The position numbers and the translations under genes are program-made. A stretch of 58,687 nucleotides of DNA, taken from positions 1 to 58,687 of the forward strand of contig JODI01000052.1 of assembly GCA_000720805.1 (NCBI GenBank), written 5' to 3'. The notes beneath the pieces are model-generated. The model did no database searches and was not told the DNA's origin. It was given only the letters and a program-made list of their open reading frames with translations. The stretch's first letter is position 1; every line of letters begins with the position of its first letter. This document shows positions 1 through 9,418 of this stretch, piece by piece. This DNA is from Streptomyces violaceoruber (lineage in GTDB: Bacteria > Actinomycetota > Actinomycetes > Streptomycetales > Streptomycetaceae).

Positions 1-1580
<1,580 letters not shown>

Positions 1581-1663
1581 CGTTGCGCCGCCTTCCCCCC
1601 GCCCGCACGTGAGCGACAGACCGAGGATAGTGCGGTCCCTCCGCGCGGTGAGCTGGGCGTTGT

Positions 1664-2125
1664 CTACGGTTCCGTAACAGGCAGGCCCACCTGGTCGAGC
1701 GCTTTGGACAGCCGTTCCAGAACCCGTACGGCCTCCGCCAGTTCGCTCTCGTCGCCGTACGCCTGGGCGAGCCGGTCGGCGAAGGCCGCGTGCCCGGGGC
1801 CGATACGGGCCACGGCCGCCCGTCCCTCCTTGGTGGGTGCCAGCAGCTTGGCGCGGCGGTGGGCGGGGTTGGGCCGGTACTCGGCGAGCCCCTTGTCCAC
1901 CAGCAGATCCGCGATGCGCTGCACGCTCTGCCGGGTGATGCCCATCGCGCGGGCGATGCCGGACACCGGCAGCGGCTCCCCGAGCACCGCGCCGAGCACC
2001 TGCCACCAGGCGGCGGTCAGCCCGGCGGGCCCCGCCAACTCCTCGGCGACCGCGAGGAACTGGCCGTTGAGGCGGAAGACGCCGAGCGCGCCGCGGCTGA
2101 GCAGGTCCTGCCGCTCCCGGCTCAC
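1664..2125 (-). CDS. MarR-family transcriptional regulator
   Basis: A 153-residue winged-helix regulator of the MarR type, a cytosolic dimer that usually represses its own operon and responds to small phenolic or oxidising ligands. The recognition region reads GIARAMGITRQSVQRIADLL, followed by a wing (DKGLAEYRPNPAHRRAKLL) and a C-terminal dimer helix, all typical of the family. Its ATG overlaps the TGA of the upstream DJ-1/PfpI gene in an ATGA junction, so the two are almost surely co-transcribed and translationally coupled. A perfect inverted repeat in the promoter of the upstream gene is the best candidate for its own operator. No Cys is obvious in the sensor region, so a thiol switch within MarR itself is not supported. 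Confidence 0.88.
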   Translation of the reverse strand: MSRERQDLLSRGALGVFRLNGQFLAVAEELAGPAGLTAAWWQVLGAVLGEPLPVSGIARAMGITRQSVQRIADLLVDKGLAEYRPNPAHRRAKLLAPTKEGRAAVARIGPGHAAFADRLAQAYGDESELAEAVRVLERLSKALDQVGLPVTEP

Positions 2126-2733
2126 CCCGGCGCTCCCGCCTTCTGCAGTACGGCGTACGCCGCCGCGTCGGAGTCGTGGAACAGCCGGTACCAGGCGTCC
2201 AGCACCTCACCCTCGTACACCCCGAGGAGCCGGAAGATCTCCCGGGCGAACGCGACGGGCTCGGTCGGACCGGCGGTGATCAGGCCGCGGTCGGTGACGG
2301 CGTCCGCGTCCACGTACCGCGCGCCGCCGCCGTACCCCGTCGCGGCCAGGTAGAAGGAGACCGCGCTGGTGTGGTCGCGGTCGTCGAGCAGGCCTTCCCG
2401 GGCGAGTCCGGCGGTGGCCCCGCAGATCGCCGCGACGGGGACGCCGGCGTCGAGGAACTCCCGCGCCTTGCGCGCGAAGGGCGCCAGCTCCTCCCCCGTG
2501 TCCCACAGGTCGGCGCCCGGGAGGATCAGCAGGGAGCTGTCCTGCGGTCGTACGGCGTCCAGGGCGAGGTCCGGCCGGACGCGCAGGCCGCCGATGCTGC
2601 GGACGGGCTCGGCGGACGGGCCGACGGTGCGCACCTCGTGTCCGGCACGGGCGAGGTATGCCGTGGCGTGGCCGGTCTCCCAGTCGGCGTAGGTGTCGTA
2701 GACGGCGTGATGAACGGGTTCGCGGCTGCTCAT
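2122..2733 (-). CDS. DJ-1/PfpI family protein (class I glutamine amidotransferase-like)
   Basis: A 203-residue DJ-1/PfpI-superfamily protein. The nucleophile-elbow cysteine is C104 in AAICGATAGLA, and the preceding LILPGADLW strand-loop is the family hallmark. Members are proteases, glyoxalases, amidases or redox sensors, so the reaction cannot be assigned. The ATG at 2733 is chosen because GGAGGCAGCC stands directly before it; the longer upstream reading frame has no ribosome site and would cross the promoter. It is the first gene of a two-gene operon with the MarR regulator (4-base overlap), which suggests a small stress-response or detoxification module under self-control. Confidence 0.85.
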   Translation of the reverse strand: MSSREPVHHAVYDTYADWETGHATAYLARAGHEVRTVGPSAEPVRSIGGLRVRPDLALDAVRPQDSSLLILPGADLWDTGEELAPFARKAREFLDAGVPVAAICGATAGLAREGLLDDRDHTSAVSFYLAATGYGGGARYVDADAVTDRGLITAGPTEPVAFAREIFRLLGVYEGEVLDAWYRLFHDSDAAAYAVLQKAGAPG

Positions 2734-2764
2734 GGCTGCCTCCTCATACGATCCACATGACAGC

Positions 2765-2793
2765 ATCCTGCCTTTATGACAGCAAACTGTCAA
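2765..2793 (-). promoter_or_regulatory. Promoter with overlapping MarR-type operator
   Basis: On the minus strand there is TTGACA (2793-2788), a 17-base spacer and CAGGAT (2770-2765), a close match to the vegetative HrdB consensus. A perfect inverted repeat TGACAG-CAAA-CTGTCA (2777-2792) covers the -35 hexamer, and ATGACAGCA occurs again at 2757-2765, 19 bases (about two helical turns) from its first copy. This layout fits repression by the MarR protein of the same operon. Confidence 0.72.
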
Positions 2794-2897
2794 TGGCAGC
2801 CCGTTGCGGCTCCTTCGACAACCTGTCGCGGAAACCCCCCGTCCACAGACAGGACGCCGATACCGCTTCCGTGTCGCGGACACCTACGCTCGGGCGC

Positions 2898-4256
2898 ATG
2901 ACCCCTCAGCCAGACCCCGAGGTCGGCGCCGCCGTGAAGGCCGCGGACCGTGCGCATGTGTTCCACTCCTGGTCCGCGCAGGAGCTCATCGACCCGCTCG
3001 CCGTCGCCGGCGCGGAGGGGTCGTACTTCTGGGACTACGACGGCAGGCGGTACCTCGACTTCTCCAGCGGGCTCGTCTACACGAACATCGGCTACCAGCA
3101 CCCGAAGGTCGTCGCCGCGATACAGGAGCAGGCCGCGCGCCTGACCACGTTCGCGCCCGCGTTCGCCATCGAGGCGCGCTCCGAGGCGGCGCGGCTGATC
3201 GCCGAGCGGACGCCCGGCGACCTGGACAAGATCTTCTTCACCAACGGCGGGGCCGACGCCGTGGAGCACGCCGTACGGATGGCGCGGCTGCACACGGGGC
3301 GGACGAAGGTGCTGTCGACGTACCGCTCGTACCACGGCGGTACGCAGCAGGCCGTGAACATCACCGGCGACCCGCGCCGCTGGGCCTCGGACAGCGCCTC
3401 GGCCGGCGTCGTGCACTTCTGGGCGCCCTACCTCTACCGGTCCCGCTTCTACGCCGAGACCGAGGAGCAGGAGTGCGCGCGGGCTCTGGAGCACCTGGAG
3501 ACGACGATCGCCTTCGAGGGGCCGGGGACGATCGCCGCGATCATCCTGGAGACGATCCCGGGGACGGCCGGGATCATGGTCCCGCCGCCGGGCTACCTGG
3601 CCGGGGTGCGGGAGATCTGCGACCGGTACGGGATCGTCTTCGTCCTGGACGAGGTCATGGCGGGGTTCGGGCGGACCGGTGAGTGGTTCGCGGCGGACCT
3701 GTTCGACGTCGTGCCCGACCTGATGACCTTCGCGAAGGGCGTGAACTCCGGGTATGTGCCGCTCGGCGGCGTCGCGATCTCCGGGGCGATCGCGGAGACC
3801 TTCGCCACGCGGCCGTACCCGGGCGGGCTGACGTACTCGGGGCATCCGCTGGCGTGTGCGGCGGCCGTCGCGACGCTCGGCGTGATGGCCGAGGAGGGGG
3901 TCGTGGAGAACGCCGCCCGGCTCGGGGCGGACGTCGTCGGGCCCGCGCTGCGGGAACTGGCCGAGCGGCATCCGTCGGTCGGCGAGGTGCGGGGCGTCGG
4001 CATGTTCTGGGCCGTGGAGCTGGTGCGGAACCGGGAGACCCGGGAGCCGCTCGTGCCGTACAACGCGGCGGGCGAGGCGAACGCCGCGATGGCCGCCTTC
4101 GGGGCCGCCGCGAAGAAGCGGGGCCTGTGGCCGTTCATCAACATGAACCGGACGCATGTGGTGCCGCCGTGCAACGTGAGCGAGGCGGAGCTGAAGGAGG
4201 GGCTGGCGGTGCTGGACGCCGCGCTGGCCGTGGCGGACGAGTACACCGAGGAGTAG
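2898..4256 (+). CDS. Class III (omega) aminotransferase, PLP-dependent
   Basis: A 452-residue fold-type I, class III aminotransferase. It carries the class III signature VLDEVMAGFGRTG with the PLP-ring aspartate, and the Schiff-base lysine K280 in TFAKGVNSGYVPLGGV. Such enzymes move an amino group between an omega-amine (beta-alanine, taurine, GABA, polyamines) and pyruvate or 2-oxoglutarate. The substrate cannot be read from sequence. The start at 2898 has no ribosome site but has TACGCT exactly 7 bases upstream, which suggests a leaderless mRNA; the longer in-frame extension upstream crosses the promoter of the divergent DJ-1 operon and is rejected. The GntR regulator just downstream may control it. 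Confidence 0.88.
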   Translation: MTPQPDPEVGAAVKAADRAHVFHSWSAQELIDPLAVAGAEGSYFWDYDGRRYLDFSSGLVYTNIGYQHPKVVAAIQEQAARLTTFAPAFAIEARSEAARLIAERTPGDLDKIFFTNGGADAVEHAVRMARLHTGRTKVLSTYRSYHGGTQQAVNITGDPRRWASDSASAGVVHFWAPYLYRSRFYAETEEQECARALEHLETTIAFEGPGTIAAIILETIPGTAGIMVPPPGYLAGVREICDRYGIVFVLDEVMAGFGRTGEWFAADLFDVVPDLMTFAKGVNSGYVPLGGVAISGAIAETFATRPYPGGLTYSGHPLACAAAVATLGVMAEEGVVENAARLGADVVGPALRELAERHPSVGEVRGVGMFWAVELVRNRETREPLVPYNAAGEANAAMAAFGAAAKKRGLWPFINMNRTHVVPPCNVSEAELKEGLAVLDAALAVADEYTEE

Positions 4257-4346
4257 GCGCCCACCAGGGTGCAGGCACCGTCACCGGGGCAGCAGGTGTA
4301 GGCAGCAGGTACCTGGGCGACTTGAACGCGTAAGGTGGCGTGCTCG

Positions 4347-4364
4347 TAGACATGTACGTGTACG
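4347..4364 (+). promoter_or_regulatory. Possible GntR operator/promoter
   Basis: Upstream of the GntR gene, TTGAAC (4322-4327) and TAGACAT (from 4347) could form a promoter with a slightly long 19-base spacer. The -10 overlaps an imperfect 12-base palindrome, ACATGTACGTGT (4350-4361, 10 of 12 positions symmetric). Autoregulation at this site is a guess. Confidence 0.35.
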
Positions 4365-4397
4365 CCACCCGAACGCGATGAGGGAGACGCCCCGACC

Positions 4398-5117
4398 ATG
4401 CCCACCAGCGGCACCGGCGCCGTGACTCGCAGCACCCTGCGGCAGCAGATCGCCGACGCGCTTCGTGACGAGGTGCTGGCCGGGCGGCTCCAGGCGGGGC
4501 AGGAATTCACGGTGAAGGAGATCGCCGACCAGTACGGCGTCTCCGCCACACCGGTACGCGAGGCCCTGGTCGACCTCTCCGCGCAGGGGCTCCTCGAAGC
4601 CGACCAGCACCGGGGCTTCAGCGTGCACGAGTACTCGGTCGAGGACTACCGCGGGATGATCGAGGCCCGCAGCCTCGTCACCGACGGGATGTTCCAGGCA
4701 CTGGACAGCGGCCACCGTGGGTACCGGGACCTCGACGACCCCCGTACCGCGGCCGCCGTTTCGGGGGTACGGCGGCGGGGCGAGGAGGCGCGGCGGGCCG
4801 CGAGCGCCGGTGACGTCACCGTCCTGATCGGCTACGACCTGCGCTTCTGGCGCGAGCTGAGCTCCCTGTTCGGCAATCCCTACCTCGCCGACTTCCTGCA
4901 CCGGCTCCGCGTGCAGACCTGGGTGTGCACCGTGCAGCACCTGCGGGCGCTGACCGATCTGCGCGGCCGGCTCTGGGCCGGGCACGGCGAGTTGGTGGAC
5001 GCCCTCGCCCAGCGGGACATCGAGACCGCCCGGACGATCGTCGCCGAGTACAACACCCACTCACTGGCGCTGATCGAGCGCCTGGGCCGGCCTGAGCGGC
5101 CGGACCGTTCCGACTGA
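4398..5117 (+). CDS. GntR-family (FadR subfamily) transcriptional regulator
   Basis: A 239-residue regulator with an N-terminal winged helix (about residues 12-75, including VKEIADQYGVSATPVREAL, the classical GntR recognition helix) and an all-helical FCD ligand domain after it. FCD domains bind small carboxylates through metal-coordinating Asp/His residues. ATG 4398 follows GGGAGACG at a workable distance. It lies 141 bases downstream of the class III aminotransferase in the same direction, so that gene is the most likely target, with an amino- or keto-acid as ligand; this is inference. The C-terminus (ERLGRPERPDRSD) is a low-complexity tail. Confidence 0.87.
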   Translation: MPTSGTGAVTRSTLRQQIADALRDEVLAGRLQAGQEFTVKEIADQYGVSATPVREALVDLSAQGLLEADQHRGFSVHEYSVEDYRGMIEARSLVTDGMFQALDSGHRGYRDLDDPRTAAAVSGVRRRGEEARRAASAGDVTVLIGYDLRFWRELSSLFGNPYLADFLHRLRVQTWVCTVQHLRALTDLRGRLWAGHGELVDALAQRDIETARTIVAEYNTHSLALIERLGRPERPDRSD

Positions 5118-5379
5118 CCGGTCCCACCGACTGATCCGGCCGACGGATCTGCCTGACGGGCGGGAATGCGCCGGACCGGCATGGCGGCCGGGTGAGCGCG
5201 GCCGGTACGGGTATGGGTCCTGCAGTCGAGCCGGCCGAACCGGACCGAGCGAGGCGGGACAGGTCGGAATCGCGCGGGAGGAGCCGACCCGGTGCCGTAC
5301 CGATTACCCTGCCTTGACAGCGTGTGACCACCACCGTGCGACCGCCACCGTGCGCCGCGAGCAACCGAGGAGCTGTCTT

Positions 5380-6030
5380 TTGGCCTGTGACCTGTGGCTG
5401 GTGCCGCTCGTCGACGTGTTGTGCCACACCCCGGACAACCCGTTCGCCGAGGAACTCGCGCAATACAACAAGGTGCTCGCCGAGGCCGGGCTGCCGCCGG
5501 TGCCGGTGTACCAGTACATGCCGGGTCTGTCCGGCGACGTCGCACCCGTGGCCGGCTTCGACTACGACGCGCTGCACTTCCTGCGCCGCGCCTATCTGCT
5601 TCAGGTCTGCCAACTGCCGGTGACGCCGGTGGACGAACTCGGCGGTGACTACGAGCAGTTGCTGGAGATGTTCGAGACGACGGCCCAGCAGTCGCACCTG
5701 GTCTGGCACTACGACCACGCGGGCGCGTACGTCCCCGTCGACTTCCCGCACCCCCTCGCCAACGACGAACTCCTCGCGGGCGGCGGCCCCCTGGGCTCCT
5801 CCCAGAGCCTGCTGCGGGAACTGGAGTTCGTGGCCCCGACCATCGGCATCGATCCGGCCAACCCTCCGGCGGCCCCCGAACCACCGCGCGCCCCCACGGA
5901 GTTGGAGGAGCCCGCCGTACCCGCCCCCTACGACCCGAGCCCCTTCGCCCGGGAACGCCACGTCTGGCTGGGCCTGCACGCGGCGGCGACCCGGAGCCTG
6001 GCGCAGGGATCGATGATCATCTTCAGCTGA
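5380..6030 (+). CDS. Hypothetical protein (216 aa)
   Basis: I do not recognise the family. TTG at 5380 is preferred as the start because CGAGGAG lies 7 bases before it and the protein then opens with a natural strand (ACDLWLVPLVDVLC); the in-frame ATG at 5314 would add a 22-residue basic, shuffled-looking leader. The protein is acidic, has no signal peptide or membrane segment, and contains an ordered body (residues 1-145) followed by a Pro/Ala/Glu-rich stretch (about 165-185) and a short hydrophobic end. It stands alone between a GntR gene and a convergent nucleotidase gene. It is probably a cytosolic protein specific to actinomycetes. Confidence 0.7.
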   Translation: MACDLWLVPLVDVLCHTPDNPFAEELAQYNKVLAEAGLPPVPVYQYMPGLSGDVAPVAGFDYDALHFLRRAYLLQVCQLPVTPVDELGGDYEQLLEMFETTAQQSHLVWHYDHAGAYVPVDFPHPLANDELLAGGGPLGSSQSLLRELEFVAPTIGIDPANPPAAPEPPRAPTELEEPAVPAPYDPSPFARERHVWLGLHAAATRSLAQGSMIIFS

Positions 6031-6067
6031 GGGCCGGCGGCCCGGCCGGCGCGGCCTTCGGCGTCCG

Positions 6068-6187
6068 ACCGGTCAGAACGTCGTCCTACCGGCCAGAACG
6101 TCGTCCGACCGGTCAGAACACCGTCCCACCGGCCAGAACACCGTCCCACCCGTCGGAACACCGTCAGTCCGGTCAGAACACCGACGT
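6068..6187. repeat. 20-bp tandem repeat, six units, spanning a stop codon
   Basis: Six consecutive 20-base units of the type ACCGGTCAGAACACCGTCCC start at 6068, 6088, 6108, 6128, 6148 and 6168. The last unit contains the final codons and TGA of the minus-strand nucleotidase gene (stop at 6173-6175). The others fill most of the gap to the convergent gene. The array therefore looks like outward amplification of the 3' end of that gene. Confidence 0.9.
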
Positions 6188-7990
6188 CCCGTCCTGCGTC
6201 AGCTTCCAGTTGGTGGCCGCGAAGTCGGCCGGGTTCAGCGTGCCCTTGCCGGTCACGTAGTCGATCATCAGCTGGCGGATCTCGTTCGTCGAGCTGTACG
6301 CGATGTCGGCGGCGGCGATGTGCGGGTAGCCGGAGCCGCCGTTGGCGCGGTAGTTGTTCACGGCGACGACGAAGACCTGGTCGTCGGTGACGGCGGTGCC
6401 GTCGTAGGTGAGGTTCTTGACGCGCGAGCCCTCGGCCTGGGCGATGTCGATCTCGTACGAGACGCCGGCCGCCGTGTCGTACATGTAGTCCCAGAAGCTG
6501 TTGGCGTTGGTGAGGGTCGCGGTGTCCACCTTGGTGCCGCTCGGCACCTGGTGGTAGTACCTCGCCGCGTACTCCAGGTAGTCCTTGAGCTGGGCGCCGG
6601 TGAGCTTCTTGCCGTAGAGGGTGTTGTCGTAGATGTAGAGCCCGGCGATGTCCCTGATGGTGACGCTGCCCGCGGGGATGTCGGCGGTGCGGGAGAAGGG
6701 GGCGGCGACCGAGATCAGCGGGAGGGCCGCGTCGGAGGCCGACAGGCCCGCCTTGACGGTGTCCATCTGGACCTGGTGGATGAAGTCCATGATGGGGACG
6801 TCCTTCCAGCAGGAGTCCGCCGCGGAGAGGTCCTCGGTGCAGGTGCCGACGGGCGTGTTGACGTACTTCACGACCAGCTCGTGGTCGGCCTCCAGGAGCT
6901 TCTTGATCTCCGGGTCCTCGTCGACCGTGTTGGGGTTCAGGGTCTGGGCGGTCTTCTTGGTCACCTTCCACTGCCCGCGCACGAGTTCCAGCTCGAAGTC
7001 GAAGACGCTGAGCCGGTAGCCCCAGCAGTACGGCTCGGACAGCAGCACGTCCTCGCCGGTCTCCTCGTTCTTCACGGTGTACGACGGCACCTCGACGTGG
7101 GTGTGACCGACGAGGATCGCGTCGATGCCGGGGACCTGCTGGGCGACGAGGTTCGAGGCGTTCTCGACGTACGGGAGTTCGTCGCCGTAGGACGAGGAGC
7201 CGTCCAGGCCGGAGTGGTCGGTCAGGAAGACGACGTCACAGCCCAGCGCGCGCAGGCGGGGGACGTACTTCTTCGCCTGCTCGACGAGCCCCGGGAAGAC
7301 CATCCTGCCGCTGACGTTGTCCTTGTCCCACAGGGCGATCCCGGGGTTGGTGAGGCCGAGGACGCCGACTTTGATGTCGGGCGCCCCGGGGACGCAGATC
7401 CGCTTGACGGTGTACGGGTGGAAGGCGGGCCGGAGCGTCTTCGCGTCGAGGGCGTTGGCGGCGAGCAGCGGGAAACGGCACTGCTGCTCGAACTTGCGCA
7501 GCACGTCGATGCCGTAGTTGAACTCGTGGTTGCCGAGGGCGGCGGCGTCGTAGCGCATGTGGTTCATGGCGACGGCCATCGGGTGCTGGGGGCCCTTGTG
7601 GCCGTCCGTGCCGGTGATCGGGTCGACGCGGGCGTAGTAGTACGCCAGTGACGTGCCCTGGATGATGTCGCCGGCGTCGACCAGCAGTACCCGGTCCTCG
7701 CCCTTCGCCTCGCGCTGCTGCTTGACGAGGGTCGCCACGCGGGCGACGCCCACGGAGTTGCCCTTGCTGTCCTTGTAGGCCGCGTCCGTGTAGTAGTCCC
7801 AGTCGAAGACGTGGCTGTGCAGGTCGGTGGTGCCCAGGATGGAGAACGACCAGGTGCGGGGGGTGTGTTCGGGGGTGCGCTCGGCCGCCTCGGCGCTGCC
7901 GGCGCCGACGGCTCCCGCGACGGCCACGGCCGCACCGGTGACGGCCGACTTCTGCACGAACTCACGGCGGTTCATGGGAGGGACGGGCAT
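6173..7990 (-). CDS. Tat-exported 5'-nucleotidase / 2',3'-cyclic-nucleotide phosphodiesterase
   Basis: A 605-residue exported metallophosphoesterase of the UshA/CpdB family that releases phosphate and nucleosides from extracellular nucleotides. The N-terminus is a Tat signal (NRREFVQKS followed by an Ala/Val-rich core ending near GSAEA). The metallophosphatase motifs are all present: TTDLHSH, GNHEFNYG and GHTHVEVP, with Asp/His/Asn ligands for two metals. The C-terminal half (from about residue 390) is the 5'-nucleotidase substrate domain, with NSFWDYMYD and NNYRANGGSGYP motifs. GTG/ATG choices were settled at ATG 7990 because AGGAG lies 5 bases upstream. It is monocistronic; a PHO-type control is plausible, but no PHO box was identified. 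Confidence 0.9.
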   Translation of the reverse strand: MPVPPMNRREFVQKSAVTGAAVAVAGAVGAGSAEAAERTPEHTPRTWSFSILGTTDLHSHVFDWDYYTDAAYKDSKGNSVGVARVATLVKQQREAKGEDRVLLVDAGDIIQGTSLAYYYARVDPITGTDGHKGPQHPMAVAMNHMRYDAAALGNHEFNYGIDVLRKFEQQCRFPLLAANALDAKTLRPAFHPYTVKRICVPGAPDIKVGVLGLTNPGIALWDKDNVSGRMVFPGLVEQAKKYVPRLRALGCDVVFLTDHSGLDGSSSYGDELPYVENASNLVAQQVPGIDAILVGHTHVEVPSYTVKNEETGEDVLLSEPYCWGYRLSVFDFELELVRGQWKVTKKTAQTLNPNTVDEDPEIKKLLEADHELVVKYVNTPVGTCTEDLSAADSCWKDVPIMDFIHQVQMDTVKAGLSASDAALPLISVAAPFSRTADIPAGSVTIRDIAGLYIYDNTLYGKKLTGAQLKDYLEYAARYYHQVPSGTKVDTATLTNANSFWDYMYDTAAGVSYEIDIAQAEGSRVKNLTYDGTAVTDDQVFVVAVNNYRANGGSGYPHIAAADIAYSSTNEIRQLMIDYVTGKGTLNPADFAATNWKLTQDGTSVF

Positions 7991-8112
7991 GGGGGCTCCT
8001 GGGACGGGGGCGAGGTACGAGGGGGTGAGGCGTGAAGGACAAGATGCGAGCCGTGCGGCACTACACGCGTAGATGATGGCCGGTGCCCGCACCCACCGGG
8101 AACCAGGAGTTG

Positions 8113-8141
8113 GCCATGGGCAGGTCAAGTAAGCCCATGGC
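8113..8141 (-). terminator. Hairpin at the end of the LacI-type gene
   Basis: A perfect 9-bp stem (GCCATGGGC 8113-8121 with GCCCATGGC 8133-8141) and an 11-base loop lie directly next to the stop codon of the regulator gene. There is no U-run, which is usual for Streptomyces terminators. Confidence 0.6.
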
Positions 8142-9179
8142 TCAAGTCGACTCCCGCACCACCAGCCGGCACGGCACCGTGTGCGCCCCCGGAGCCAGAC
8201 CCTCGTCGATCGCCTCCAGCAGCCGCAGTGCCGCGATGCGGCCGATCTCCGCGAGGTTCATGTCGATGGTGGTCAGGGGCGGGCGCGAGGCCAGCGCCAT
8301 GGTGTCCCAGTTGTCGTAGCCGACGATCGCGATGTCCTCGGGGACCGTCACCCCGCGTTCCCGCAGCGTGTCCGCGACCCCGCGCGCTATCTGGTCGTTG
8401 CCGCAGAAGAACGCGTCCGTGTCGGGCGCCGTGCGCAGGACCGCGTCGGCGGCACGGCGGCCCCAGGCCTCGCTCCACTCGCCGAAGTGCACGCGTCCGG
8501 TGGACAGGCCGAACCCCGCGCCCTCCAGGTGCTCCAGCCCGTGCCGGGCCCGGTCGCGGGCGGCGGCGTGGTGTTCGGGGCCGGTGACGTGGGCGATCCG
8601 GGTGCGGCCGGCGGACAGGAGGTGCTCCACGGCGAGCCGGGCGCCGCCCCTGTCGTCGGAGGTCACCGAGGTGTCGGCCGGGTCGGTGGAGGGCGAGAGG
8701 GCGTAGACCACCGGGACGGACTCGAGGCCGGTGATGCCCGTCAGGGGCGGGCGCGGGTCCGTGCGGCGGCCGGTGACGATGATGCCGTCGACCCGGCGGT
8801 CCACGAGGTTGCGCAGGTGGTGCTGTTCCCGGATGGCGTCGCCGCGGGTGTCGCACAGCAGGACGGAGATCTTGCCCGCGCCGAGCGCGTCCTCGGCGCC
8901 CAGCAGGACCGGGGTGCTGAAGCGGCCGATGCCGTCCGTCGTCATCAGGCCGACCGTCCAGCTGCGGCCGGTGTGCAGGCTCTGGGCGTGCTGGTTGGGG
9001 CGGAAGCCGAGCTCCGCCACCGCGTCCAGGACTCGCTGACGGGTTTCCGGGCGCATCCGGCCGGCGCCGTTCAGCGCCTTCGACGCCGTTCCCACGCTGA
9101 CGCCCGCGAGGGCGGCGACGTCGGCGAGCTTCGCCCGGCCGGCGGGGGGAGAGCCTGGAGCACCAGCAGCGTGGGTCAC
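8142..9179 (-). CDS. LacI-family transcriptional regulator of the adjacent glycoside locus
   Basis: A 345-residue LacI/GalR regulator. The N-terminal helix-turn-helix with hinge is KLADVAALAGVSVGTASKALNG, followed by RPETRQRVLDAVAELGFRPN; the rest is a periplasmic-binding-like sugar domain (about residues 65-340). It is a cytosolic dimer that normally represses until a sugar binds. GTG 9179 is preferred over the TTG two codons earlier because AAGG stands 7 bases before it. It is divergent from the GH127/ABC operon and is therefore very likely its repressor, with an arabinose-containing mono- or disaccharide as inducer (inference from context). Confidence 0.92.
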   Translation of the reverse strand: MTHAAGAPGSPPAGRAKLADVAALAGVSVGTASKALNGAGRMRPETRQRVLDAVAELGFRPNQHAQSLHTGRSWTVGLMTTDGIGRFSTPVLLGAEDALGAGKISVLLCDTRGDAIREQHHLRNLVDRRVDGIIVTGRRTDPRPPLTGITGLESVPVVYALSPSTDPADTSVTSDDRGGARLAVEHLLSAGRTRIAHVTGPEHHAAARDRARHGLEHLEGAGFGLSTGRVHFGEWSEAWGRRAADAVLRTAPDTDAFFCGNDQIARGVADTLRERGVTVPEDIAIVGYDNWDTMALASRPPLTTIDMNLAEIGRIAALRLLEAIDEGLAPGAHTVPCRLVVREST

Positions 9180-9281
9180 GAGCAAACCTTTTCCTTCGTG
9201 AGATCGGCGCCCACCATCGTGACAGGAGGCAGAGTCGAGTGCCAGCCCGTGGGCAAGTTGAAAAAACTCTTGCCGCGCCTC

Positions 9282-9343
9282 TTGACCCGACTTGTCGTCT
9301 CCCCTCTACTTTCCCCTCAGGAAAACGATTGCTCAATTGCTCA
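9282..9343 (+). promoter_or_regulatory. Promoter and LacI-type operator of the GH127/ABC operon
   Basis: TTGACC (9282-9287) and TACTTT (9307-9312, spacer 19) could be the -35 and -10. Just downstream, AAACGATT (9323-9330) matches the AAnCGnTT core bound by LacI/GalR proteins, within GGAAAACGATTGCTC. It merges with a tandem 8-base direct repeat, ATTGCTCA twice (9328-9343). The site would block transcription start when the divergent regulator is bound. Confidence 0.6.
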
Positions 9344-9418
9344 GAAGAAGCGGACGCAACGGGCCGCACCTGGCCCCCCAGGGTTGCCCGCACCCGCTTC
9401 CCCGAACCCCGGAGAGCC

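Noticed and set aside
2790..4157. 455-codon minus-strand frame opposite the class III aminotransferase
   Set aside because: It is a shadow of the aminotransferase, rich in Arg/Gly/His/Pro and without any recognisable motif.
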